NCBI GenBank assembly: GCA_946807835.1
Contig: OX327706.1
Span: 23,301,001-23,365,000 of the forward strand
From: Ailanthus altissimus
Taxonomy: Eukaryota; Streptophyta; Magnoliopsida; Sapindales; Simaroubaceae
Length of the DNA: 64,000 nt
Reading direction: 5' to 3'
Under the pieces are notes generated by a model. It did not search any database, was not told where the DNA came from, and saw only the letters and a list, made by a program, of their open reading frames with translations. The position numbers and the translations under genes were made by a program. This document shows positions 1-12,179 of this stretch, piece after piece (the stretch's first letter is position 1; each line of letters opens with the position of its first letter).

Positions 1-2287
1 CCGGTGTGTGCTTCGATTAGTGTGTATTGTCAAGTGTGGATGCGTTTATGGGAAAATTAATATTTCTTTACCATTACAGCTGTGAGTCATAACAGATCAT
101 TAATAATTATTGTGGCCGATAAATGATAAGCCAATTGATAATGGGTCACAAGTCATAACATAAAGACATGTTTTTAGCTCTACAGTTACTGATATCTAAT
201 TATACATCATCAATCATCATGATCATGATAGTTATATAGTTATACGCATAAAGGAAATATGGAAAAATTGATGATCATGCAGAAATAATGGATACAATGT
301 ATCCGTTACATAATATGTTAAATCATTATGATGACGATGATTCTGACAATGATGTTCGATGGTCCCTTTTTCTGAATTTGGATTATTGTTTGGTTCGTTT
401 GGCCGCGTCGTATTTGGTTTGTTGAAGACAGAGATATGGCAATGAAGCTGTAAAATATTGGATATTCTTCATGAAAAAGCTTTATCTAGACGGCTCATAG
501 CTGTTGAAGTTTGATGAGATAACTGTGGATTCTAGAAGAGTGGATCCTGCACTCAACATGTATTGTGTTTTACATTTATTATTCATAATTAATAGCTACT
601 GAATGAGGAGTTTACAAAAATCATACTCCTTTAATTTGCCGGTTAAGTAATCAAATCTAATAACAACAGAAATGACAAATCTCGTCATCTGTATGGTATG
701 GGGTTGGGGGGGCTTTGGCCCCGCTATTACCAAGGTCCAATGAGCTATTCTTGTGCTCATCACTTCGATAAATTACCTAATTTGGTAGTGGGTGAGCTCG
801 GTCCCTGACAGGCTCGTTTTGCGCAAGTTTTCAAATGCCTAGCCAACCAGATATATATATATATATATCTGTATAAAGCATTTATAACTTATATAACCTC
901 TAGTTTATAATAGAATATTCTTTCAAGTAAAAACATGTGCATAGCCTAATTTCACAGGATCGACCTTTCCTGAGATCAGCTCCTCAGCGATTCTCTCTCA
1001 AATTAATGGTGATGACCCACGAATCGAATGTCAAAGAGAGTCATGGTAAAAGCGAAGGCGATTGGTTACTTACAAAAGCATGTGATATAAACAAGTGAGA
1101 AAATTTTGCTCAAGTGATGTTGGACATTTATTAGAACATGCGGTACATAATTGGCTGGTCCGTGAGCACGAACCCCACGTCATCATTTACATTCTATGGC
1201 GGTCCTCCATCAGCTTTTCTATGACTTGGTCCATCTAAGGTCATATAATGACACGACCACATATATAATTAGCGGTATATGTTAATGTGTACATAGAAAG
1301 AACAAATAATTGGAATAAAGTTTCAGCTTCGAGATCTCAGAAAATAAATTTAAAATATGTATTAAAAAGCAAAAGTTACACATTACATGCATGCAGGCTG
1401 AGCATAAAAATATTTCAGTGTGTCTTTGAGACTAAAGGTGGAAAATTGTAGCTTCTTTTTGCAAAAATAAAGTGTCTTGTATTCTCATTTTTCACGATCT
1501 CCAGGCACTTCATAGCAATAAAGACTGATACTGAAGACTCCACAATGTATATAATAGCTCGATCCACTTGCCCAATAATGTAATATATGCTGCTATTGAA
1601 TGCTGTGATGCAGTAGGCCAAGGAATCTTTGAAAACATTCAGTATAGCTTTATCAACTTGCAACTTACTCAATAATTCAGTGTTGTGCAAATATAATGCT
1701 ACAAGTACAAAGTAGGCCGTGGAATCAATAAATCAAAAGTCCCCATTTACTATATGTTCTCATTAATCCTTATTGATGAATTTGAATACGCAACATTATT
1801 GTTCTTGTGTAAAAGCTACAAATGCTGTGGACTCATTTACCTGAGAAAGGGAAAGATTCCGAGCTTTTAGTTTTACTTTCACTGCAAGGAATGGAGCTTT
1901 TTGTGATATAGCCCATAGATAATAGATGTTAGGTAAGAGTTGAATGCAGTATCGTTTTCACGATTCATACATTTTAACACCACGCCAATTTCCATTTTCC
2001 AAGTTGAAGCTAGCATCGGCCCCCACACCTTTTTTATCTGCGTGCTAAATTATTCACGTCTTGCATCTGCCTTGATATGAGAGCTCTTTGCATCCCAGCT
2101 GTCTATGAGAGATTCAGGGTCGCATCACCATGCAACTTTTTCTTTGTAATTTTGTTTTTCTTTTCCATATATACAGACAGAAGACAGAAAATCATTCCTT
2201 TGTTTTTTTTAGAGAGAGAGGATAGAAAATAATACGTGGTCGTTATTTCAGCCATGATTTAATAACGTGGGCCTTTTTAAAAAAAAA
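1..2287. other. Intergenic, no gene recognised
   Basis: AT-rich DNA with an (AT)n run near 850-869. Short reading frames exist, for example 1415-1690 on the minus strand, but none has a recognisable domain, a plausible gene context or convincing codon composition. I see no transposon boundary here. Confidence 0.5.
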
Positions 2288-2430
2288 TATATAAATTTGA
2301 TTTAATAAATTATATAACGAGTAATATTAATATATATCATTAATTAATAAATTTATAATTTTTATATAATTTATAAAATATTATTACGTATTTAAAAACT
2401 CATTATATAACTTATTAAATCAATTTTATA
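2288..2430. mobile_element. Short AT-rich hairpin, MITE-like
   Basis: The left arm (about 2288-2323) and the right arm (about 2398-2430) are inverted copies of one another, roughly 85% matching by eye, so the segment can fold into one hairpin of about 140 bases. It is non-coding. Size and form suit a miniature inverted-repeat element, but no target-site duplication could be fixed, so a chance AT-rich palindrome is possible. Confidence 0.4.
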
Positions 2431-3924
2431 TGAACATATTGTTGTGCTCATTTACAATCAATCACGTGATTAGGTCTCTTTACCCAAATTAAATACAAAT
2501 ACAAGTTATACAACTTATAAAATAAGAGTATTTATGAAATGAAACTGATACAGAGCAGTTGACTCTGATTGACTATGACTCATGAGTGGTGTTTCCAAAT
2601 TCATTGTCATGGCCATTGGCCAAGATATTGAGATTCTTCAATTGCGTTTTATCATTTGTTTCTCCAGCTAATGCGATCTTGACACCATGGCAATTGACAT
2701 ATACATGTATATACAAAACCCTCTATTCTTTATATAAAAAGAAATTATTTGAAAAGTGATTAAACATTGTCAATGAATTAACCATCCTCGATATAACACA
2801 TTTAGAATATATTATTTGAGTGCATAAAAATAGCAGTAACAGTTGCTGTCACAGCCATGTCGGCAATGAATACAAACCTGCTAACTCAAGGACATAATCA
2901 GTCTATTAGACTGATTTTTTAATTTTCATATTGTTTCATAAATTTTAACAAAAAAAACATATATTCGTAAAAAAAAAAGACAAAAACATCTTATATGAAA
3001 AAAATACATAATGAAACTTATAAATGTAAGTATAATATATAACTAAAAATAGTTCTCAAAAGTATATATATAACCAAAAATAAAAATTATTAATAATTAA
3101 ATAAAAATAAAATAATACATTATTAAAATTGTACTTTATGACATCTCAAAGCTTATAATTTTGTTGATTTGAAAATTTGGGTAATTTTTAAATTAACGAG
3201 TTAAATTTATTTTTTATTAAAAACTATTTGGTTGAGACTTTCAAAGTAAAGACAGAGACGAAAAGACGCGTTCAACTCAATTTAGGTCTACTTCAATTTT
3301 ATTGAGTTTAATGAACTCACTTATACATACTATTGAGTAATAATTTTACAGCGAAATTACATAAAAGCTATGCCTTTACAAAATAAAACAAAAGAAGAAA
3401 AAATGAGACAAAGAAATTAACGTAATATAAAAATTGATGTTCTTCCCCTTCTCTATAATTTACCTCTTTTAATAGGTGTTGTAGAGTTTAGTAGTAAAGT
3501 CTTTTTAAGAAAATAATTAATTTCTTAATTGGAATAATATCATAATTTTAGGGATATTGATTCTCTAATTAATTTCTAAATTTAATTTCATAATTTTAGG
3601 GATATAATAATCTCTTTAATTATGTTCCTTTAAATGGATAAGGACCCATTTTTTAGGATTATGATTGACCTCAAAAATTAAGGGGAACAAGAGTCCCTTA
3701 GTTTTTAGTATTAACTTGTTGACAATGAAAACTTTATTATAATTTGGGTTTGAAGATTTACCCTTAGATTTTTTGGTTTATCTTGGGGTGTTTGAGTAGC
3801 TTGAACCTTTGATTTGTTAATGATAAACACCTCTATTGGTACTTTGAGGTATAGTTTGTTAATGTCAATCGCCTCTATTAGTATTTAAGGGCCTAGATTT
3901 TTTAATCTTGCTCATCATTCGCTT
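2431..3924. other. AT-rich intergenic DNA
   Basis: No gene, RNA gene or clear element boundary recognised. The stretch leads directly into the tandem arrays. Confidence 0.5.
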
Positions 3925-4335
3925 GCCTTCCTAGCCCTAGGCAGGCTCGAGATTCATGACATTCATAAAAAGAGAATGATTTTTCTACCATTACCCATTT
4001 GCCTTCCCTACCCTAGGCAGGCTCAGGATTAGTAGCGTTTGCAGAAATTCTTTATTCTTCCTACCTTGGACAAGCTCGATATTCATGTCGCTTATAAAAA
4101 TTTTATCCTTGCCTTGAGCAGGTTCGGGATTCATGTCGCTTGTAGAAATTTCATCTTTATCTTAAGTGGGCTCGAGAATCAGGACGCTTGTAGAAATTCC
4201 ATCCTTACTCTGGACAGGTTTCAGATTCATGTTGCTTGTAGAAATTTTATCACTGTCCTGGGCGGGCTCGAAATTCATGTCACTTGTAGAAATTTCATCC
4301 TTGCCTAGGTAGACTCAGGATTCATATCGCTTTGC
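3925..4335. repeat. Tandem array A, about 54-bp degenerate units
   Basis: About seven to eight diverged copies follow head to tail. Each unit carries a core like GGCTCGAGATTCATG followed by CGCTTGTAGAAATTTCATCC. The open frame at 4039-4308 exists only because the unit length is close to a multiple of three; the resulting repetitive peptide has no recognised domain. The array is separated by about 100 bases from array B. Confidence 0.75.
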
Positions 4336-4431
4336 TCCTTAAGTCGAGTAGAGGTCCAAAGCATATGATCAGAATTAAAAAGAAAACATGTAGATAATAA
4401 CTAATAGTGAGCAAAAAGGGTTTATATGGTC

Positions 4432-4882
4432 AGCCTCGTAGAGGTCTCACATGCTCGGCCTCAGTGAAGTCTTAAATGTTCAGCATTGGTGAGTGCTTAG
4501 GTGCTCAAGTTTGAAAACATCTTACGTAATTAGATTCAGTGAGAGCTTAAATGATCAGCCTCAGTAAGAGCTTAAGTGATCAGACTCAGGAAAAATTTAG
4601 ATGTTCAGACTCAATGAGAAGTTAGGTGGTCTGGCTTGATAAGAGCTTAAAAAGTTAAGCTTGATGAAATCTTAAGTGGTCGAGCTCGGTGAGAGTTTGA
4701 TTAGCCTTAAAGAGAGCTTAAGTGATAGGGATCAGTAAGAGCTTAGTTGGTCAAGCTCAGTGAGATCTTAAGTGATCCAACTAGGTGAGAGTTTAGGTGT
4801 TTGGGCTTAGTAAGAGCTTAAGTGCTTAGGCTCGGTAAGAGTTTTAGTACTCGAGCTTGGGTGCTCAAGCTCAAGGATAGCT
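4432..4882. repeat. Tandem array B, left part, about 30-bp units
   Basis: Roughly fifteen degenerate copies of a unit with core CTCGGTGAGAGCTTAAGTG. The same unit resumes at 7744, so the array was one block before a 2.85-kb insertion split it. Confidence 0.75.
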
Positions 4883-4887
4883 TAGGT

Positions 4888-7738
4888 TGTAGTAACCAGT
4901 ATCCACAACCGATAAGAATAAGTATTTATATATGCATAAATATACGTATTTTATTTGTATGTGGGTGATACTTGATTTATATATTGTTATTAGTAGTGTT
5001 TGTATATGTTAAGGTCATACTATTACCATTGGGTTTAATTGCAAGACTTTAAATTTATTTTAGGGACCAAATTATAATACTTTAAAAGTTTTGGGGGCAA
5101 ATTCATAAATATAAAAAATTAGCCACTTAGTATAACAATACACTTTTAAAACCCTAATTCTCTCATTTTGGTCGAGCTACCTCTTTTAGAGAGAGAGAAG
5201 AGAGAAAAAGAGGGTAGAGAAAGAGAAGAAGGAGAAGAAAAAGAAGAAGAAATTGAAATTTTGGATTTTAAGAGGTATATCACAACTATTTCTCAATTTA
5301 TTGGTGTTAATTATGTTAATTTCTTTAAGTTTTGATTTCTGAAAATATGTATAATTGAGGATTTGATGTGTATTTCGTATGATATTTTGAGAATTGATGA
5401 TGATCTATAAGATAGCTTGATAAATCATGATGGATTGTAGAATTTCTGCTTGATAGTCTCTTGATCTAGGAATTTTATAAATTGTTGTGATTCGATTCTG
5501 GTTTTAAATTTTGAGTATATAAAATTAGATATGTTTAGGATCATCTGAGACTTTGAATCAATTCAAAATTTCAGAAATTGAATTTGTTGTGAATTTACCA
5601 AAATAACCCTAAAATTTTGGAAATTTTCTATGTAAACAGTATGATACAGTGACAAATAATTTTTGTCCTACTGAATGATCTTTAAAAATTACGAATTTAT
5701 AGAATATGATAAGATTATATGTCTAATATGATATACTCAAAATTGAGAATTTAGATCAATGTGGTTGAAGTGTTATGATTTTCTAAAGTATATCAGCTCA
5801 TTGTAGTATTTGATTAACAGATTTTTAAAGCTATAGAATAAAATAGTTTTAAAATACTTTTGGCAGTTATTTTGAAGTAAAATATTTATCATGGATTGGA
5901 ATATGTGTCAATAGTATTTCTGTGATAGTTTTATAATTTTTGAGTTAGTATATGATTTTATAAAATTAGGAGATTGAATACTGTTCAATAAGTATCTTGA
6001 TCCTATCAGGTTAGTAGTTTGGATTTGATGGTGTGTATGGAATAGATTATGTAGGAATTTTGTTATAATATTTATATATAGGAATTATTTATGAGTCAAG
6101 AATGATATATTCTGATTTTGGAGTAATTTAACATCATTTGATATATTAGAAAATTTTGTTAAGTGTAAGTGGTCAGAATGACAGGTTTTAAGAAACCAAG
6201 TATTTAGACCAATTTGATGTGATAAATGCATTGTGTATAATTTTGTAAGCTATTTAAAGTATTTTGTGTGAATTGTGAGGCTTATGAAAGGATTGATCTC
6301 TATTGATAGGTTAAGGAGATTTAAGTCTTGTAACTGTAAGTGCTAAGAGGTAAGTATACTAGACTTTTTTACTAAAATCACAATAAACATAGTAATTATT
6401 TTGTATGATTTTGTAAATAGGGTTAAGAATATGTTTATGTTATGTTAAAGTATATTTTTATATGAAATGTGAAGATATGTATTTATAAATGTGAGCGTGG
6501 ACATACATGACATATATGTATTTTTGAAAGTGAGCTTTCAAAATAAAATGTGTTTAACAAAGAAAACTTTTGAAGTGTAATATGTCCATGTGAAATATTT
6601 TGTGTTTTGAGGGTACTTGAACTCACTGTTAACTTAGTAGGCATTTTATGTGATTTTTGGAGCCTTTATGTGTGGCATTTCCTTCGGGATTGGTATATGT
6701 TATGTGTTCCGTATGTAGGGAGGATCTTATTGGTACCTAAAAGAAGAGTGAGTCATCACATTCGTGTGGTGGCGTATTGGTGCATGTGAGAGGACTCATC
6801 GATGATCAGGGTGAGGGTTTGGCTTTTACCTTCGGGTATGAGCATTATATATGTGTGATTTAAAAACCTCACTTGTACTATTCCTCTCATACGGTATGTC
6901 ACCTACGAGTGACATTTGGCTCATTATGTAATATGTGATATATAAGTCCTACTAAGTAGTAGTTGAGTGATGGTATTCCTATTATATGTTTTAAAAGAAT
7001 GTGTAAGCGCTTACATGATATGTGATTTGATAGGATTATGATTTTGATTGATCACAACATATCATACATATGCATTGTGTACATATATGTATTTGTATTT
7101 GATATATGAAAAATAAGTATGCTTACTGAGTTTTATAATCATTATAGTTTATGGTGATTTCAGGTAAATATGGTATATGTGTGCTTAACGGATTTGGCAA
7201 GGCTTCTGCTGTCCCTTGGGTTCCCTAAGTTGTTAGGCTGCTAAGTGTTTCATTTGTGGACATATAGTTTAAGATATTTGATTTGTCCCTATCGAATAAA
7301 TAATTATGTGTTATTTTATTAAGTGTGGTTGGATTTAGTTTAAGTTTCACCAAATGTGGTTATAAATTAATTTTAAATAAGAATTTGCAATGAATATATT
7401 CTGGGCTTCCGGTAACAAAGTTGCTACTGGTGACGTAGTGGAGTGTTAATCTCTGAGAAAACTCTGCGTATCTCCGATTTAATAATTGTCCCAGTCATAA
7501 TTCAATTGCTATAATTATGAAAGAAATTGAAATGAATGTTCAAATATGTTCAATAGAAGATTATGTGTATATGTTAGATTATGAGTTGATTTTTAGTGTT
7601 GAACTTACTAGCAACTTACTAAGGATTCCTATATTGAATTAAAGTTTGAATTTTTGTGTAATACTATTTATGAGTGCACTTTATTGAATGAATGTAAGTT
7701 ATGTCATGTATCAGATCTTTTGAGTCTGGGGCGTGACA
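4888..7738 (+). mobile_element. Solo LTR, probably Ty3/gypsy-type, 2851 bp
   Basis: The insert begins TGTAGTAACC and ends GGGGCGTGACA, i.e. the canonical TG...CA ends of an LTR. It is flanked by a perfect 5-bp target-site duplication TAGGT (4883-4887 and 7739-7743), and the interrupted tandem array continues on both sides. Inside there is a promoter-like stretch followed by a purine-rich leader around 5190-5260 and long AT-rich sequence. No gag or pol coding is present and the left terminus does not recur before the right end, so this is best read as a solo LTR left by LTR-LTR recombination. The gypsy assignment rests on length and general build, not on protein sequence. Confidence 0.75.
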
Positions 7739-7743
7739 TAGGT

Positions 7744-8130
7744 ACTCGGGCTCGGGGATAGCTTGGATGCTCAGGCTCAAGGATAGCTTAGGTGCTTGTG
7801 CTTGGGCTCGGGCTCGATCTCATGGAAAGCTTAAATGCTTTGGCTCAATGTGAGCTTAAGTGTTTAGCCTCGATGAGGTCTTAAGTGTTCAGCCTCGATG
7901 AGGTCTTAAATGTTCAACCTCAATAAAAGCTTAAGTGCTTGACCTCGATAAGGGCTTACGTGTTTAGTCTGGAGGAGGGCTTAGATGTTTGGCCTAGGTA
8001 AGGGCTTAAGTGCTTGGGCTCAATGATAGTTTAGGTGGTCAAGCTTGGTAAGAGTTTAAATGATTGGGCTTGGTAAGATCTTAGGTGTTCGAGCTCGATG
8101 AAAATTCAGGTGCTCAGGCTTGGATCCTTA
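7744..8130. repeat. Tandem array B, right part
   Basis: About a dozen further units of the same 30-bp repeat as at 4432-4882, resuming directly after the right copy of the TAGGT target duplication. Several neighbouring units are nearly identical (for example the two around 7866-7910). Confidence 0.75.
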
Positions 8131-9174
8131 ATACTTGACCTCGGTCCACAGGTCTATAGAAGGCCATAATGAATCATACATGATATAAAGGCCTATCTAC
8201 AAAGTATAATAACCTTAGTCAAAATCAAAATTTTAAAACTATAAAGAGCTAACATAGAATATCTAGATAGAGCCTTGGTTCCATCGTTCTCTCATGCATC
8301 ACCGCTTTCCTTATACATTATTTTCTACAAGTTTTGATTAACATAAAACGATCGCGCTGGTGATTCCATTACCATACTTTACTTATCTCCTTTCATAGGT
8401 CCCAAGTTCAATTGTTTATAGTAAGCTTTCCCTTTTTTTTTTTAATTGGGAATCTTCTTTACCCAAAATGAGAGCACCAAAACTCTCTTCTCCCAAGGAG
8501 AATGTTCTAATTGGTAGAAGCCTATCATTTTTTCAATTTTTCTTCTTTTGGTTTCACCTCCCCTCTTTTTCTTTTCCCCTTTGTCTGGCTTTCTCTTCTT
8601 CTACTTGTTCGTTTTTTTCTCTTTTGTTTTTTAATTTTTGGTAGAAGAGAATCGTCTTGCCATCAAATCAATTCAAAAATTTAGGAGATTAGCATCACAA
8701 TTTTCTAATTAAGATGAACTGATTTTGCATTACTAAAATTTTTTGTATAAAATTAAGACATATTATTATAAAATTATACATTAGCATAAAAATTTAACAT
8801 TAATCAAAATCAAAACTTATCTTTAATTTGTTGTTAGTCTCTGTGACTTTTTATGTTATTTCTCACAAACAACACCAAAAACTATTAACTCAAAATTTTA
8901 ATTTATTGAGCCAACGAACTTTAAATTTATTTGTTGAAAAAATGAAAAGGCCTCCGCTATTGGACAACGGTAAGATGGGCCTTGGTAGTTCTGGCAACCT
9001 GTAACAGAAAACAAAGGCAAAATTAGGTCTCATCGGTAGTTTTTTCAGCATGAACCCTCTAATTCTTAATTTAATTGGTATAGATTATGACTAAGAGTGC
9101 AAAAAGGCTAAAGAGTCAAGGTGTGTAAATTTTTCATTACTTTTGTTTGTTGTGGCTTTATCTTTTTACAGTTG
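8131..9174. other. Intergenic, no gene recognised
   Basis: Mixed AT-rich DNA with pyrimidine tracts around 8430-8640. No domain-bearing frame and no element ends identified. Confidence 0.5.
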
Positions 9175-9182
9175 GTCCATGC

Positions 9183-10068
9183 TAGGAGTGGACATGATTT
9201 GGTTTGATTTTTATCGAAACTGAACCAAACTAGTTATGTTGAATTTTTTCTAAATTTGGAACAAAAAAAAAAACCATTTTTTTTTAGAAAAAAATTTGAT
9301 TTTTCGATTCGGTTATTTTAATTTTTCCTAATCTCCACATTCAATCTCCAAATTTTGATCCTAATTCAATCTCTAAATTCTCATCAATCTCAGCAACTTC
9401 AACCATTTAATTATAATAGGCATATAACTAGATTAAATGAAAAAAATCAAAGCAAAAACAAAAAAGACAACTGTCTTCATAAGCGAGGTCATCATTCATC
9501 AATTCAATTCAATTCAACTATTCGCATGACTCATAGCAAGGTGACAACGATGAGATGGTAAGAAGGCGAGGCGGTGACAACGAAAAGGCAAGGTGGTGAC
9601 AGTAAAAAGGAAAGGCGACACTAGTGAGGTGGTGACAAAATCTTGACAGACATGAAATTGCCAATTGGTGATGTTAGACTTAGATGAGTACATGAGAGAG
9701 AGAGTGTGTGTGTGTGTGTGTGTGTGTGATGTGAGACTTAGATGAGAGAGTTATGGAGGAGGGTGTTTTAAACTTTTGAGACGTGGTGAGATACTAAGAT
9801 TGAGATATAAACAAAATTAGGGTTAGGTATTTCAATTTAAATTTTATATAAGAACTATTATATGCAGGCAAACTCATTTTAACAATTAAATTTCACCAAT
9901 AACTTATTGACACATGGCAAAATTGATTTTTGGTTCAGTTTTGATTTTTAATGTAACCGGACCAAAACCTAATCATTTAAAAATTGAAGGTTTTTCATTT
10001 AAATAAAAAAATCGAACTAAATCAACCGGTTCAATTCTTTAGTTTTTAGTTTTTTTTACCCACCCTTA
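9183..10068. mobile_element. Non-autonomous hAT-like DNA transposon, 886 bp
   Basis: The ends are TAGGAGTGG... and ...CCACCCTTA, an imperfect terminal inverted repeat; the subterminal regions on both sides carry the inverted GGTTTGATTT / AAATCGAACT type motif. The flanks are an 8-bp duplication GTCCATGC (9175-9182) and GTCCTTGC (10069-10076), seven of eight bases equal. An 8-bp target duplication and TAGGG-like termini are typical of the hAT superfamily. No transposase is encoded. A compound (AG)n(TG)n microsatellite lies inside at about 9693-9728. Confidence 0.65.
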
Positions 10069-10759
10069 GTCCTTGCCATTTTATTTTGAAAAATCTGAGC
10101 TCTATCTTCGTCATGATTTGTGGCAGGCTAGAGGTTGATGGAATTGATCTTAATCCTAAGATTTTTGAATTTTTCCTTATCAAGTGATGATTGATGAAGA
10201 CCTCTTAAGTCATGGGATCCTAGTATTAATGCAAATCTTTAATCTTATTGGGGTTTATTGTGTTCAAAAAATTATGAACGACCTTATCAGGATTAAACAT
10301 ACATACCAAGGAGATTTCTGCATTTGGTATATGTAGACGAATTTTTTGCTCTCGACCCACCTACGATCAGTTTAGGTCAGATTTGGGCTTCAATTCTCTT
10401 TATAGGTTAAGGTTCCTTGTCTCAAGGTGTGGGCTGTTATGTCTTTAATCTTTGGCCTAACTAGGTTAGGTCTCAATATTGAGTTAGACTCTTATGGGAA
10501 TTGTATTAGTATAAAAGTTTAATGTTAATCAAGATCATTAAATTATTAAAAGTAAATTGGATTCACAAGTAAAACTAATTTTATTTTAAAATATGTATAA
10601 ATATAACATAAATAAAAGAAAAGTAAAAGTTGAGTGTTTGACAAATTCCTATAAAAAAATAATTTAAAAAAAAATTAAATTTAAAAAAATTATGAAGTAA
10701 TATAATTAACAAATCTGTTTATATTAATTTAAGTTTTAGAAGGTTAAGGAAATTCATTG

Positions 10760-10793
<34 letters not shown>

Positions 10794-10820
10794 TGTAAGT
10801 TAATTTAATCTTATTAAAGT
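10069..10820. other. Intergenic; (TA)n microsatellite
   Basis: AT-rich DNA without a gene. A (TA)n run of about 30 bases lies at 10760-10789. Confidence 0.6.
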
Positions 10821-11953
10821 TGTTTCTCTGAGAAAAAGTTTCTTTTTTGGGCCTAAAGGCCCTTAAGTTCGACAATGGTCAGACTCTGAGAGCTCAGTCG
10901 GACGTTACCTTTAAAAAACAACCCTCCTCAAAGGCTTATCGTTGCTTAAGGGACGAAGTCCAATTCAAAGACAGGCTCGGAGTAACGCCCAATAGGTCTG
11001 AATCCTGACCAAACTGAACGGTGAAGAACCAGCTCGAACTCGAAAGGATCTAATTGATAATCAGATACACTTGTTCGGCTAGACCGACCGGAATACAACC
11101 ATGGTCCCTGCCTACGTACTAATCAGGTCGGCTCATCCCGATGCCTGTACAGTTAACGAAGAAGTCTGGGTTAACTACTTATCAAATGGGCCAATCAAGT
11201 ATAGTTAACGCGATCAACAAGAGGCCCGCTCTTAAAAATCCCAAGTCAACCAAATCGATGGGGGAGATGCCGCCAGAAATCTGACCCGAGCCACTCGAAT
11301 CTAGCCTCGCACTTAACCAAAACCACCAACAGAGATAAACCCAATGAATAAGCTTAACACATCATAAGGGAACCTGACATGCAGCAGGAGCAGGATCAGG
11401 AGATCCAAAGAAAGATATTTGACGTATGTCAGATGCACAGCAGAAGGATATTTGACGTGTATCAGATCCACAGCAGAAAAATATTTGGCGTGTGTCAGAC
11501 GCGCAACAGAGAATATTCAGTGCAAGGCAGAAGTATAGCAGAGGTGAAAAATCTAAAAAGACCCCCGAAATGTCAGCGTTACAAAAAGAAAAAATGAAGA
11601 TATTTAGGAAGATGATGCCCAAATAGCAAAAAACAAAAATTAACAAAGAGAAAAAATGTTTTCCTCCTCCCATTTTGAGCATATTTTTTACTTCTTTCGT
11701 ATTAGAACTCCGATAAAAAGAGAAAAAGACCCATTCTGACTTAAGCATCAGAGAGTCTCCACTGATACCCACCTCAGCAAGACTGTCATTGAGTTTGGGT
11801 CTATATTTTTTGTAAGCTTTTTGCAGCTGGCAGCAAAATAGGAAGCCCAAGCCTGCGTTGGTCACTCCCATCAAGACAAAGTCCAAGTTTCATTTTCATT
11901 CACAAATAAATTTAAAACTCGTTGACAAAATGAACCATTTCTTCGAGTCAACA
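10821..11953 (+). mobile_element. Probable solo LTR, about 1.1 kb
   Basis: The stretch is clearly richer in GC than its surroundings. It starts TGTTTCTCTG and ends GAGTCAACA, i.e. TGTT...AACA, and is flanked by AAAGT and AGAGT, a 5-bp duplication with one mismatch. The segment around 11735-11765 (CTGACTTAAGCATCAGAG) resembles a motif common in LTRs of plant gypsy elements, from memory. No gag or pol is visible. Long frames on either strand (11362-11886 minus, 11379-11597 plus) run through the internal 33-bp repeat and are judged spurious. The boundaries are less secure than for the LTR at 4888. Confidence 0.45.
11412..11510. repeat. Three 33-bp direct repeats inside the LTR
   Basis: Three imperfect 33-bp units, each built on ATATTTGACGTGTATCAG followed by a CACAGCAG tail, follow one another without spacing. 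Confidence 0.7.
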
Positions 11954-12179
11954 AGAGTAAGAAATACAAATTATATTTGTGTTTCTAAAATAATGAATAC
12001 AAATTCTTTAAGAGAAATTAATTTACAATTTTAGAAGAATTTTGAATAAAATACAAGGTTGAGAATGCCTAAATAAATAAATAAAAATAGTTATTGTATT
12101 TTTAAAGTTTTTTTTCTCCAAAAATTGTCTAGGCTACTGCCGAGCCGAAGCCCTCCCCCAACTGATTCTGTCACTGCCG

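Noticed and set aside
1415..1690. 91-codon minus-strand frame
   Set aside because: No recognised domain, no promoter or neighbouring exon; compatible with chance in this sequence.
4039..4308. 89-codon frame with repeated CRNFI-like peptide
   Set aside because: Produced by tandem array A, whose unit length is near a multiple of three.
11362..11886. 174-codon minus-strand frame with a hydrophobic stretch
   Set aside because: Lies within the probable solo LTR and its second half is the translation of the 33-bp repeats; no family recognised.
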